A stretch of 33,436 nt of DNA from an uncultured delta proteobacterium (GCA_947259215.1 CAMYLJ010000043.1:1-33436), one strand, 5' to 3'; positions 23,266-32,539 are shown, numbered from the stretch's first letter. Notes: generated by a model from the letters alone, not told the origin. Made by a program: numbers and translations.

Positions 23266-24227
23266 CCCGCGCGCCGGCGCCGACCCCGGCGCAGAACGTG
23301 CGCCGTGACCAGGACCAGCAGAGGCTCGATCCCGAGCAGGCCGCAGCCCTCGGGGTGCCGCCAGACCACCAGCGTGCCGTTTCGCGCCACACCGTTGAGC
23401 ACCCGCAGCGAACCTCCGAGCCAGGCGATCGTCACCTCGTGCACGGGCTCCGCGATGGGGGCGCCCAGCCCGAAGTGGGCCACCGCCTCGCTCTGGCCCA
23501 GGAAGTGGCTGGCGGCGCCCATCTCGCGCACTTGCACGGGTCCGCCGGGGACGGCCTGCACGCGGATCTTCGCGCCGAGCCCGCGGAAGTTGCCGCGGCG
23601 GTCGCGGAGCTTGATACGCAGCCAATCGTTCGCGTTGCCGCCGTCGTTGCGGTAGAGGAGCCCGCCGTCCACGGTGTTGGCGAGCATCAGGTCGAGGTCG
23701 CCGTCTTCGTCGTAGTCGAGCACGGCCAGACCCTTGCCGGAGCGGACGTCGACCAGGCCCACCTGGGCGGAGCGCGCGCTCAGGTTCCCGCTGCCGTCGT
23801 TCTCCCAGTAGCGCATGGGGTCCGCGTTGAAGGCGGCGTCGGCGCCCACGAGCGGGAAGTCGACGCCGTTGGTCATCACCAGATCGAGGTCGCCGTCGTT
23901 GTCCGCGTCGAAGAAGGCGGCGCCCCAGCCCCAGAAGCCGGCCCGCACGCCCGCGGCGTCGGTGGCGTCGCCGAAGCTGCGGCCGCCGTCGTTGCGGTAG
24001 AGGCGGTTCCCGGTGATGCCCCAGCCGCAGTTCTGGCTCGAGCAGGTGTCGAGGGGATCCCAGATGGAGGTGACGAACCAGTCGAGGTCGCCGTCGCCAT
24101 CGTAGTCGCCGAAGGTCGAGCCCATCCCGTTCTCGTCGGTTCCGACCCCGGCCCCGCTGCGTCCTCCAGGAAGGTCCCGTCACGCGGCCACCGCAAGGAT
24201 CAGGATCGTGAACGTCCGTGCCAGCAT
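23262..24227 (-). pseudogene. Damaged FG-GAP/ASPIC-type secreted protein with C-terminal sorting-like tail
   Basis: From ATG 24125 the frame gives 287 residues with three calcium-binding FG-GAP motifs (DYDGDGDLDW, DADNDGDLDL, DYDEDGDLDL) spaced about 65 residues apart, then the ASPIC/UnbV domain (LRIKLRDRRGNFRGLGAKI...GQSEAVAHFGLG...VTIAWLGG). The end reads GCGLLGIEPLLVLV and then an Arg-rich stretch, a tripartite sorting-type tail. Upstream, the same frame has a stop at 24182-24180 preceded by a short signal (ATG 24227, LARTFTILILAVAA), and RDGTFLEDAAG is found in a different frame. The protein normally has several more repeats between signal and first motif, so an internal deletion plus a frameshift has probably broken the gene. 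A shortened product from 24125 would lack export. Confidence 0.7.
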
Positions 24228-24404
24228 CCAGTGCATCCGCCTCGACGAACGGGAGCCCGAACCGGGGCCATATCAGGAACCGGGGTCCGCCGGGGAAGCG
24301 GCGGCAGCGAGCGGCCGCGCCGGCCCGGGGCCCCGCCCAGATCCCGCGCTGGCGCCTACGGCTTCCAGCCCTGCTTGCCGCCGGGCGGCGCGCGTCACAC
24401 GCCT

Positions 24405-25427
24405 TCAGGCCGTGGGCGCGTGGTCGCGCAGCCAGGCCACCGTGTCGCGCAGCGTCTCGCGCGGATCGCGTGCCTTGTAGCCGAGATCGTCCCCGGCGTG
24501 CAGGGAGCGCGCGCCCCAATAGCGCGATGCCATCTCCACCACGACCGGATCGGGCAGCAGGTGCAGTCGCTCCAGCGCCCGCGCCAGCAGCCAGGCCGGG
24601 CGGTAGGGCAGGAGCCAGCGCGGCGCGGGCACGCCCGATACCTCCTCCACCATGCCGAAGAACTCCTCGATGGAGCACTCGGTGCCTTCGACGTGGTAGA
24701 CCGGGCGCGGCGCTGGATGCGCGAGCGCCGCCACGACGGCGTCGGCCGCATCGCGCACGTCCGCGAAGTGGATGCCGCCGCGGACCACGAAGGGCAGCTT
24801 GCGGCGGATCGCCTTCCACACGTTGCTGGTGGAGCGCAGGCGGTGGTCGCCCGGTCCGAGCAGGACCGGAGGTCGCAGGAAGACGAGCTCGACGTCCAGC
24901 TCCTGCGCCAGGGCGCGCGCGCGCCGCTCCGCCTCGATCTTCGAGCGGTAGTAGGGCCAGCGCCCCACGGTCTCCTCCGCGTAGGCGGCGTCCTCATCGG
25001 CGCGCTCGTGGGGGCTCTCGAAGCAGCCCACGGTTCCCGACGTGGAGACCATCACCAGGCGACAGCGGTGCGCGGCGGCCAGCCGCACCATGTGCAGGGT
25101 GCCTTCGACGTTGGTCTCGTAGAGGTCGCCGACGTCGCGGCGGCTGTGGCGCACCACGGCGGCCAGGTGGAGGATGCCGCCCAGGGCCGGAAGCTCGCCG
25201 GACCAGCTCGGGGTGTGGGCCACCGCGCCGCGCACGAGCTCGACGTTGCCGAGGTCCCGGGTCCAGTCGTAGCCGTGCCACTGGGCGGGGTCGCGCACGA
25301 GCGCCAGGACGTCGCGCTCCTCGTCCTGAGCCGCGAGGCGCGTCAGCACGTGACGGCCGACGAAGCCCGTGGCGCCGGTCAGCAGCAGCGGCCGCGTCTC
25401 GTCGGCGGGGAGGAGGGGGTCGCTCAC
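24405..25427 (-). CDS. Extended SDR (NAD-dependent epimerase/dehydratase-like), third gene of ether-lipid operon
   Basis: This 340-residue protein has the extended SDR fold: TGATGFVG (17-24) for the dinucleotide, LHLAAVVRHS (87-96), VSTSGTVG (128-134) holding the serine, and YYRSK (159-163) with the Tyr-Lys pair. FLRPPVLLGPGD and a C-terminal substrate-binding lobe follow. The group includes dihydroflavonol reductase- and 3-beta-HSD-like enzymes acting on ketones. Its GTG start overlaps the acyltransferase fusion's stop as GTGA, so it is translationally coupled to the ether-lipid genes. It could reduce alkyl-DHAP, the step done by PexRAP in peroxisomes, or act on a lipid head group; that role is inference from position. 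Confidence 0.9.
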   Translation of the reverse strand: MSDPLLPADETRPLLLTGATGFVGRHVLTRLAAQDEERDVLALVRDPAQWHGYDWTRDLGNVELVRGAVAHTPSWSGELPALGGILHLAAVVRHSRRDVGDLYETNVEGTLHMVRLAAAHRCRLVMVSTSGTVGCFESPHERADEDAAYAEETVGRWPYYRSKIEAERRARALAQELDVELVFLRPPVLLGPGDHRLRSTSNVWKAIRRKLPFVVRGGIHFADVRDAADAVVAALAHPAPRPVYHVEGTECSIEEFFGMVEEVSGVPAPRWLLPYRPAWLLARALERLHLLPDPVVVEMASRYWGARSLHAGDDLGYKARDPRETLRDTVAWLRDHAPTA

Positions 25428-28132
25428 GACGGATCCACCCCGGCGTCGACCCGCGCGCACAGGTGGGCGTACGACTCGATCTCCTCCGCCGCGGGCCCGA
25501 AGGCGTGGCGCCCGGACTCGGCGTCGCGCACCAGCGCTCCGCGCTCCACGAGGTCTTCGAAGGCGCCTTCCACATCGGGTCGGTGGGCGCCGGCTCGCTC
25601 GCGGGTCACGTCCGCGGGCTCCGGCACGGCCGCCGCGGTGCGCAGCCGCTCCGCCAGGACCCCGGCGGTACCGGCGTAGTCCGCGCGCACGGGCTCGAAC
25701 AGGGCGCGCAGGACGGAGCGCACCCGCGGGTCGCTCAGCTCGGCCTCCGGGTCGAGGGTCTTCCCCGGCGCGTAGCCGTTGCGCCGGATGTGGTGCTCGA
25801 CCGCCGGGTTTCCCGCGTAGGCGAGCGCGGCCTCGGGGTAGAAGAGGTGCAGGAAGTGGTAGCGCATGCAGCGCTCGATCACGTCGGGCACCGCCTGCTC
25901 GCGCCGGGCGACCTCCAGCACGCGTCCTCCGCGACGCTCGAGCGCCGCCACCAGCCAGTCGAGATCCACGTCCTTCAGGTCGTTCCGGGACAGGAATCCG
26001 CGCAGGTGGTGGGTCGTCGTCACCGTCTCGGCCTGGAGCTGCCCGACCACCTCGCGCGAGACGGCGTGCACGTCGCTGGTCAGGTCCAGGCCGACCGGGC
26101 GCCCGCAGGCCAGGTGGATCCGGCCCAGCTCGACCTGGCCGCGCAGCAGCCGTGCGGTCCAGCCCAGGAGGCCTCGCAGGCGCATCGGCGGCTTCGGCGC
26201 GCCTTCGAGCTCGGCGACGAAGGCCGCCTGCTCCGGCACGTGGTCGTAGCTGATGGCCACGGGTAGCAGGGTCACCGGGCGGCCGGTGGCCTGGAGGCTG
26301 CGCAGCAGCCCGCGCCGCGGGGGCAGGCAGCGGCGGGAACGGCTGCGCTGGCCCTCGATGAAGAACTCGAGGGTTTCGCCGTCGGCCACCAGGGCGTGAA
26401 CCGCCTGGGTGAGGGCCTTGTCCTCGCGGCCGTGGCCCCGCTCCAGGTAGAAGGCGTGCAGCTGCCGGAAGAGCCGGCCCAGCAGCGGGATGCGCGCGAA
26501 CTCCACGGCCGCGGCCACGTGCGGGATCGACAGCCCCAGGTCCGGGCGCGCGAAGCACAGGAAGGAGATCAGCACGAAGTCCAGGTAGCTGCGGTGCGAG
26601 GGCGCGATCACCACCACGGCCTCGTCCGGGATGGCGGCTCTCCCGCGGCGGAAGGACTCCACGTCGACGGTCACCCGGTCCACGCCGCGGCGCAGCGCCT
26701 TGGCGACGAGCCATGCCGCGGCGCGGATGAAGAGGTTTCCGCGCGGCTGGCTGGCTGCCCAGCCGAGATCGCCGCGCCGGCGCCGGTGGGCGCGCCCAGC
26801 CAGGTTGACCTCGCGCTTGTCGCCGCCGAGCAGGTGCTGGTAGATCCCGCGGCAGACCGTGTCCAGGTAGCGCGCCACGTCGAAGTCCGGGTCGCGCAGG
26901 GGCAGCGAGCTCTGGAACCGGAAGCTGTTGAGCGTGAAGTAGGCGAAGCGGCGGTTGGTGTCGGCCAGGCGCTCCGCGATGGGCTTCGACTCGCGGCGCA
27001 GCCGGTGCTGCGCCAAGTGCCACAGCCGGTAGCGGAGCCCGTCGGGCCCGATGTAGTGCACGCGGGCCAGGGGGCCGCCGCCGTCGCCCAGCGGGTTGCG
27101 CGCGAAGAACTTCTGGATGCGCTCCCCGCACAGCACCAGGCTCGGGCTGCGCTCGGAGCCGGCCACGGCATGGCGGATCGGCACGGCCACACCCGCCTGG
27201 CGCGCCGCCGGCGAGGGCCGGAAAGCGGACGTCAGGATGCGATCCGCCACCGCGTCCACGGGCACGATGTCGAGGCGCGAGTGCCGCTTCGCCACCACGG
27301 CGCGCATGCGGCCCGAGCCGATCATCATCACGAACAGCGCGAAGGCCGCCGGGCTGTCGATCCAGCCCGGGAAGGGATGCCGGTGGGCGGCGCTGATGAT
27401 GCTGGGGCGCACCAGGGTGAGGGGCACGTCGCCGCGCCGCTCCAGCAGCAGGTGCTCGGTCAGGCACTTGGTGAGGGTGTAGGTGTTCGGATGGCCCGTC
27501 ACCGCCAGCAGGCCGGCCTCGTCGTCCGGGTCGGCGTAGCCGCCGGCCAGGATCTCGCCGTAGGTCTCGGCGGCCGGCCGTCGCAGCGGAGCCAGCACCT
27601 CTTCCACCGGGACGCGGTCGCCCGGGTGCGGTGTCACGTAGGCGGTGGAGACGTCCACCAGCGAGCGCAGGTCCGGGCACGCCCGCGCCAGCTCCAGCAC
27701 GTGGAGTGCGCTCGTCACGTTGGCCGCGGCGGCCTGGGCGATCGGCAGGTGGAACTCCACGGACGCGGCGCAGTGGATCACGTGGGTGGTGCGGGCGCAG
27801 AGCGCGCCGCGCGCCTCGGGCGCGAGACCGGCCGCTTCGCTGGCGAGATCGCCGGCCACGGGGACCACGTGCTCGGTCCAGCTCTCGGGCAGCCGCGAGA
27901 AGCAGGGCGAGCCCAGCACCTCGCTGCGGAAGCGCGCCTCGGGCGAGACGCCCCGCTTGCGCCGGACGAGCGCGTGCACCCGCGCCACCCCGAGCTCCTC
28001 GCGCCGGCGCAGGAGCTCGTGCAGCACGACCTTCCCCAGGAACCCGGTCGCACCGGTCAGCAGGACCTCAGCGCCCTCGTTCGTTCCTCGCGACAACGAC
28101 TCCCCCCCAGGCGTCCGGTCAGGCCGGATCAT
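25424..28132 (-). CDS. Fatty acyl-CoA reductase-like / PlsB-GNPAT-like acyltransferase fusion
   Basis: This 902-residue protein joins two enzymes. Residues 20-330 form the NAD-binding (male-sterility type) domain of fatty acyl-CoA reductases: TGATGFLG (26-33), VIHCAASVEF (118-127), DVSTAYV (160-166), catalytic Y218-TLT-K222 and VRPSIISA. Residues about 460-720 are a glycerol-3-phosphate/DHAP acyltransferase: block I PSHRSYLDF with H513 and D518, the LGRLFRQLHAFYL segment, block III FIEGQRSRS (591-599) and block IV LLPVAISYDHVPE. A helical C-terminal region typical of GPAT/GNPAT follows. It should make fatty alcohol and acyl-DHAP, the two inputs of the upstream alkyl-DHAP synthase, whose stop it overlaps by 14 bases. 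The start could also be GTG 28138; neither has a strong binding site. A bifunctional role is inferred. Confidence 0.92.
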   Translation of the reverse strand: MIRPDRTPGGESLSRGTNEGAEVLLTGATGFLGKVVLHELLRRREELGVARVHALVRRKRGVSPEARFRSEVLGSPCFSRLPESWTEHVVPVAGDLASEAAGLAPEARGALCARTTHVIHCAASVEFHLPIAQAAAANVTSALHVLELARACPDLRSLVDVSTAYVTPHPGDRVPVEEVLAPLRRPAAETYGEILAGGYADPDDEAGLLAVTGHPNTYTLTKCLTEHLLLERRGDVPLTLVRPSIISAAHRHPFPGWIDSPAAFALFVMMIGSGRMRAVVAKRHSRLDIVPVDAVADRILTSAFRPSPAARQAGVAVPIRHAVAGSERSPSLVLCGERIQKFFARNPLGDGGGPLARVHYIGPDGLRYRLWHLAQHRLRRESKPIAERLADTNRRFAYFTLNSFRFQSSLPLRDPDFDVARYLDTVCRGIYQHLLGGDKREVNLAGRAHRRRRGDLGWAASQPRGNLFIRAAAWLVAKALRRGVDRVTVDVESFRRGRAAIPDEAVVVIAPSHRSYLDFVLISFLCFARPDLGLSIPHVAAAVEFARIPLLGRLFRQLHAFYLERGHGREDKALTQAVHALVADGETLEFFIEGQRSRSRRCLPPRRGLLRSLQATGRPVTLLPVAISYDHVPEQAAFVAELEGAPKPPMRLRGLLGWTARLLRGQVELGRIHLACGRPVGLDLTSDVHAVSREVVGQLQAETVTTTHHLRGFLSRNDLKDVDLDWLVAALERRGGRVLEVARREQAVPDVIERCMRYHFLHLFYPEAALAYAGNPAVEHHIRRNGYAPGKTLDPEAELSDPRVRSVLRALFEPVRADYAGTAGVLAERLRTAAAVPEPADVTRERAGAHRPDVEGAFEDLVERGALVRDAESGRHAFGPAAEEIESYAHLCARVDAGVDPS

Positions 28133-29927
28133 CCTCACTGCCGAAGAGCTGGTTGGCCGCGCCGAAGAGGTTGTTCGGGTCGGCGGCGGCCTTGATCCGA
28201 CGGGCCATGGCGAGCGTGCCCGGCGAGGCGATCCGCGCCAGGAAGGGCTGCCGGATCTTCCCGATCCCGTGGTGGTGGGAAAGGGAGCCCCCCTGCTTCA
28301 GGACCTCGTCGCGGGCCGCCTGCTCGAGCTCCGCGTAGACATGGCTCGGATCCGCCACGCCCTGGAAGAAGAACGCGTAGTAGAAGTAGACGCAGACGCC
28401 GGTCTCGTAGACCTGCGTCACGCGGCAGGTGAGGAAGGGCTTGCCCGGCAGTCCGCGTCGCTCGTGCTCCTCGCGCAGACGACGCTTCACGTTCTCGCAC
28501 AGCGCTTCCACCTGCGACCACGGCACCGAGGTCTCGAAGCTCTCGCCGAGCAGGAAGTGGTTCATCACCCAGTCGCGCAGGTAGGCGATGGCGAAGGTCA
28601 GCTGGTAGCCCCGCTTGCCGTTCTCCGAGCCGCCCGCGATTCCGCCGTGGCGCTTCGCGATGGCGTAGGTCTGCTTCTCCTGGGCGCGGACCTCGTCGCG
28701 AGTCCCCTCGAAGACCAGGGTGCAGGCCGTCATCTGCTCCACGTCGAAGCCCTTGACCCGGGTCACGAAGAGCTTCTCCACGTCGCTCTTGAGCTTCGCC
28801 AGTCCGGTCTTGCGCGGCTTCAGCATCTGGCTGAAGACGAACTGGAAGTTGTCCACCAGGCGCGCGCTGGCCGGCACGTTGCCGGCCTGCTGCAGCTCGT
28901 AGAGGAAGCGCACGCCGCTGGCGAAGTCCGGGAAGACGATGGAGCCGTAGTGCTGCACCTCGGGCAGCGGGAAGATCTTCACCACGGCGCTGGTCACGAT
29001 CCCGAGGCAGCCCTCGCTGCCGAAGATCCAGCGTCGGACGTCGCCCGCGCCGACGCTCTCCCGCGGCGCCACCGCCGGCCGCTCGAGCACCCCCTGGGCC
29101 GTCACGACGCGCACCCCGAGCACCAGGTCCTCGATGTTCCCGTACTTGTTCTTCTTCATCCCCGAGGCGTGGGTCGCGACCCAGCCGCCCAGGGTCGAGA
29201 ACTCCACACTGTCGGGCTCGTGGCCCAGGGTGTAGCCGTGGCGCGCGAGGCCGGCGGCGATCTGGCGACCGACGGCGCCGGCCTGGATGCAGGCGGTGCG
29301 GTTCGTCGGATCGATCCACAGGATCCGGTTCATGCGGCTCATGTCGACGGAGACGATGCTGCGGGCTTCGTCCTCGGGGCAGTGGAGCGCCTCGCTCACG
29401 TTGGTGCCGCCGCCGTAGGGAATCAGGCAGACACCGTGGCGCCCGGCCGCCTCCACCAGCGCCTCCACCTGCGCCTCGTCGGTCGGCCACACGACCAGGT
29501 CCGGCACCCGCGGGATGCGGCCGTACTTGATGGCGTACATCTCCTCCTGGGTGTGGCCGTGACCGTGACGGAGCCGCAGCTCCGGATCCTCGGAGAGCTG
29601 GTCGTCGGCCAGGTGCTTGCGCACCTCGTCCAGGAAGGCGGCGTTGCGGACGGGTTCGGGGATCTCGGGCGGGTAGGACGGCGGGTTCAGGTTCTCCGGG
29701 TTGATGCCCGGGTGCACCGCTTCCTGGACCCACGGCACCAGATCGGGCAGCTCCTGACCCGAGAGCTCGTAGCGGTCGCCCGTCACCTCCACCACGCCGT
29801 CGGCGCGCAGGCGGAAGGCGGTATCGCGGAAGCCCCAGACGTCGAGGGATTCGACATCGCGCGGGTCGACGGGGAGCGGCTCCGGCACGATGCGCGGCGC
29901 ATCGGGATCGTAGGCGCGCTGGGACAT
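28119..29927 (-). CDS. agpS: Alkyldihydroxyacetonephosphate synthase (AGPS-like FAD enzyme)
   Basis: This 602-residue FAD-dependent enzyme exchanges the acyl chain of acyl-DHAP for a fatty alcohol, forming the ether bond of alkyl ether lipids. The match to the peroxisomal enzyme is strong along its whole length: GRIPRVPDLVVWPTDE (136-151), IPYGGGTNVSEAL for FAD (169-181), HEPDSVEFSTLGGWV (236-250), SGMKKNKYGNIEDLV (255-269), CRVTQ (501-505), the YFYYAF segment (514-519) with the active-site Tyr, and SLSHHHGIGK (549-558) with the catalytic His cluster. It lacks a peroxisomal targeting extension, as expected in bacteria. ATG 29927 has GGAGGG about seven bases upstream. It heads an operon with the reductase-acyltransferase fusion and an SDR, which supports ether-lipid synthesis rather than a generic lactate-dehydrogenase-like role. 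Confidence 0.95.
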   Translation of the reverse strand: MSQRAYDPDAPRIVPEPLPVDPRDVESLDVWGFRDTAFRLRADGVVEVTGDRYELSGQELPDLVPWVQEAVHPGINPENLNPPSYPPEIPEPVRNAAFLDEVRKHLADDQLSEDPELRLRHGHGHTQEEMYAIKYGRIPRVPDLVVWPTDEAQVEALVEAAGRHGVCLIPYGGGTNVSEALHCPEDEARSIVSVDMSRMNRILWIDPTNRTACIQAGAVGRQIAAGLARHGYTLGHEPDSVEFSTLGGWVATHASGMKKNKYGNIEDLVLGVRVVTAQGVLERPAVAPRESVGAGDVRRWIFGSEGCLGIVTSAVVKIFPLPEVQHYGSIVFPDFASGVRFLYELQQAGNVPASARLVDNFQFVFSQMLKPRKTGLAKLKSDVEKLFVTRVKGFDVEQMTACTLVFEGTRDEVRAQEKQTYAIAKRHGGIAGGSENGKRGYQLTFAIAYLRDWVMNHFLLGESFETSVPWSQVEALCENVKRRLREEHERRGLPGKPFLTCRVTQVYETGVCVYFYYAFFFQGVADPSHVYAELEQAARDEVLKQGGSLSHHHGIGKIRQPFLARIASPGTLAMARRIKAAADPNNLFGAANQLFGSEDDPA

Positions 29928-30215
29928 GCACGGGCCCTCCCTATCCGTGTCCCGCCCGGAGTCCGGACGCACCCCGCCTCTCCAGGGGTCTTCGCGCTCG
30001 GACTGCGCTCCGGGAATGACTGCGAGTCACCCAAGCCTACAGGAACCCTGCGCCGGCGGGGAGGGGCTTCTCGGCTTGCGGGGCGGTCCTCGCGGGGCCG
30101 GGCCGGCGAGGGGGATTCCCCTGTCCCGCCAGGCCCCGTGGGCGGGCTTCAGCCCAGCAGCCTGGGCGGAGGGGATGGGTAGGATGGGTATGATGGGCGG
30201 CCGGAGGGCATGCCG
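29928..30215. other. Divergent intergenic region with imperfect hairpin
   Basis: This 288-base region must carry the promoters of the ether-lipid operon and the DUF3604 gene. An imperfect inverted repeat is visible: CGGGGCC at 30093-30099 pairs with 30132-30138, and inside it AGGGG-GATT-CCCCT forms a small stem. Several GATGGG repeats precede the DUF3604 start. I see no clear promoter boxes. Confidence 0.4.
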
Positions 30216-32462
30216 ATGGTCCGTACGATCCTGCTGGTTCTGGTCGCGATCCTGGTGCTGGTGGGGCTCTACGTGGGGGCGGCCTGGTTCGGGCTCTTCG
30301 GCGAGTACGAGCACGCCGGCGACCCCACCGCGACGGCCATCCCGCCCGACGTGGTGGCCGGGCGCGCGCGTGCCCAGCAGCGCGCCGCGGCGTCCATCAC
30401 CATGGCGCCCACCAAGGCCATTCTCTTCGGCGACCTCCACGTCCACACCACCTTCTCCACCGACGCCTTCGCGCGCAGCCTGACCATGCTGGGCGGCGAC
30501 GGTGCCCACCCGGTGGCCGACGCCTGCGACTACGCCCGCTTCTGCTCGGCCCTCGACTTCTGGTCCATCAACGACCACGCCGAGGCGTCCACGCCGCGCC
30601 GCTGGCGCGAGACCAAGGAGACCCTGCGCGCGTGCAACGCCCTGGCCGATCCGGCGGACCCGGACGTGGTGGCCTACCTGGGCTGGGAGTGGAGCCAGGT
30701 CGGCATTCTTCCCCAGGACCACTACGGGCACAAGAACGTGATCTTCCGCGATCTGGGCGACGACCAGGTGCCGCCTCGCGCCATCGGCGCCGCGGGCCCG
30801 GCCACCGACGCACTCCGCGGCGATGCCGTCCGCCCCCACCCGGCGCTGCCCTTCCTCGATCTCCCCAACCGCCAGCGGTACTACAACTTCGCCGAGTTCA
30901 TGGCGGAGATCTCCGAGGTGCCGGTCTGCCCGGAGGGTGTCCCCAGCAACGAGCTGCCGCCGGACTGCTACGAGTCCGCCGTCGACCCGGGCACCCTCTT
31001 CGAGAAGCTCGAGCAGCAGGGCTTCGACACCATCGTCATCCCCCACGGCAACACCTGGGGCTACTACTCGCCGCCGGGGATCAGCTGGGACAAGCAGCTC
31101 ACCGCCGCCCAGAACGACCCCACCAAGCAGATCCTGCTGGAGGTGATGTCCGGGCACGGGAACTCCGAGGAGTACCGCGACTGGCGCGCCGGCTACGAGC
31201 TGGAGGACGGCAGCCTCGTGTGCCCGGCGCCGACGGACGACTACCTCCCGAGCTGCTGGCAGGCCGGCGAGATCATCCGCGCGCGCTGTCTCGAGGCCGG
31301 CGAGAGCGAGGCGGAGTGCGAGACGCGCGCCGTCGAGGCCCGGGACAACGCCTCCTGGATGGGGCAGGCGGGCCACCTGACCGTGCCGGGCGCCGAGGCC
31401 GAGGACTGGCTCGACGCTGGCCAGTGCCGGGACTGCTTCCTGCCCGCCTTCAACTACCGGCCCGGCGGCTCCAGCCAGTACGCCCTGGCCATCAGCAACT
31501 TCGACGAGCCGGAGCCCAAGCGCTTCCGCTTCGGCTTCATCGCCTCGAGCGACAACCACACCGCGCGCCCGGGCACCGGCTACAAGGAGGTGAGCCGCAA
31601 GAACAGCACCGACACCACCGGCGCGCCCAGCGAAGCCTGGCGTCAGCGCCTGCGCGGCGAGCGTCAGGCGCCGGAGCCGCGCTCGGTGCGCAGGGAGCGC
31701 GCGGAGGCCCTGAGCCTCGGCCTGCGCGCCCTCGAGGGCGAGCGCCAGGCCGCCTTCTTCCTGACGGGCGGCCTGGCCGCCGTGCACGCCGACAGCCGCG
31801 ACCGGGAGGCGGTGTGGGACGCCATGAAGCGCAAGGAGGTCTACGGCACCAGCGGCGACCGCATCCTGCTCTGGTTCCACCTGCTGAACGCCGAGCGCGC
31901 CGACGGCAGCTTCGGCGCCATCCCCATGGGTGGCGAGGCGGCCCTCGGCGCAGCCCCGCGCTTCGAGGTGCGCGCCGTGGGCGCCTTCCACCAGAAGAAG
32001 GGCTGTCCGGACTACAGCGTGCGCGCCGTCGGCCCCGAGCGACTCGAGTGGCTGTGTCAGGGCGAGTGCTTCAACCCGTCCGATCGCCGCAAGCTCATCA
32101 CCCGCATCGAGGTGATCCGTATCCGCCCGCAGACGAGTCCGGACGAGCCGGTCGTGGGCCTGATCGAGGATCCCTGGCGCGTGTTCCAGTGCGCTCCCAG
32201 CGAGGCGGGTTGCGTGGTGCAGTTCGACGACCCGGACTTCGCCGCGGCGGGCCGGGACACGGCCTACTACGTTCGCGCCATCGAGGAGCCGAGCGACGCC
32301 ATCAACGCGGACCCGCTGCGCTGCGAGTACGACGAGTCCGGCAACTGCGTGCGCGTCCGCCCGTGCTACGGGGACTATCGGCTTCCGGACGAGGAGGAGT
32401 GCCTGGCCGAGATCGAGCAGCGGGCGTGGTCGTCTCCGATCTACGTCGACTGGTCCGGCTAG
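30216..32462 (+). CDS. DUF3604 domain-containing membrane-anchored protein
   Basis: This 748-residue protein has an N-terminal transmembrane anchor (RTILLVLVAILVLVGLYVG, 3-21) and a large outer part of the DUF3604 family. The PHP-like start FGDLHVHTTFSTDAF holds H75 and H77 as likely metal ligands, followed by FWSINDHAEASTP, YLGWEWSQ, IPHGNTWG, GFIASSDNHTARPGTGYKE and VYGTSGDRILLWF. This points to a metal-dependent hydrolase whose substrate is unknown. Several Cys pairs (DYARFC, CRDCF, CRV) suggest disulfides outside the cytoplasm. ATG 30216 is eight bases from GGAGG, while ATG 30210 is only two, so the second was chosen. It is divergent from the ether-lipid operon. Confidence 0.92.
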   Translation: MVRTILLVLVAILVLVGLYVGAAWFGLFGEYEHAGDPTATAIPPDVVAGRARAQQRAAASITMAPTKAILFGDLHVHTTFSTDAFARSLTMLGGDGAHPVADACDYARFCSALDFWSINDHAEASTPRRWRETKETLRACNALADPADPDVVAYLGWEWSQVGILPQDHYGHKNVIFRDLGDDQVPPRAIGAAGPATDALRGDAVRPHPALPFLDLPNRQRYYNFAEFMAEISEVPVCPEGVPSNELPPDCYESAVDPGTLFEKLEQQGFDTIVIPHGNTWGYYSPPGISWDKQLTAAQNDPTKQILLEVMSGHGNSEEYRDWRAGYELEDGSLVCPAPTDDYLPSCWQAGEIIRARCLEAGESEAECETRAVEARDNASWMGQAGHLTVPGAEAEDWLDAGQCRDCFLPAFNYRPGGSSQYALAISNFDEPEPKRFRFGFIASSDNHTARPGTGYKEVSRKNSTDTTGAPSEAWRQRLRGERQAPEPRSVRRERAEALSLGLRALEGERQAAFFLTGGLAAVHADSRDREAVWDAMKRKEVYGTSGDRILLWFHLLNAERADGSFGAIPMGGEAALGAAPRFEVRAVGAFHQKKGCPDYSVRAVGPERLEWLCQGECFNPSDRRKLITRIEVIRIRPQTSPDEPVVGLIEDPWRVFQCAPSEAGCVVQFDDPDFAAAGRDTAYYVRAIEEPSDAINADPLRCEYDESGNCVRVRPCYGDYRLPDEEECLAEIEQRAWSSPIYVDWSG

Positions 32463-32493
32463 CGCGCGCGCGGCCGCGGGGCTGGGGTGCCGG

Positions 32494-32539
32494 AGGGGAC
32501 GTTGGTTCAGAAGTTAAGAAACTGCAGCAGTTTCTTAAC
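32494..32539. repeat. Palindromic extragenic repeat, copy 2 (3' arm shortened)
   Basis: It begins AGGGGACGTTGGTTCAG as in the other copies. GTTAAGAAACTGC (32513-32525) pairs with 32527-32539; beyond that the 3' arm is missing and unrelated sequence follows. Compared with copy 1, three paired positions differ with matching changes on both sides of the stem. It lies 32 bases after the DUF3604 stop and ends 20 bases before the hydrolase ATG. Confidence 0.85.

Noticed and set aside
24405-27680. A single 1091-codon frame joining the SDR to sequence upstream
   Set aside because: Its upstream part is an out-of-frame reading of the acyltransferase fusion. The SDR has its own GTG start at 25427 overlapping the fusion's stop.
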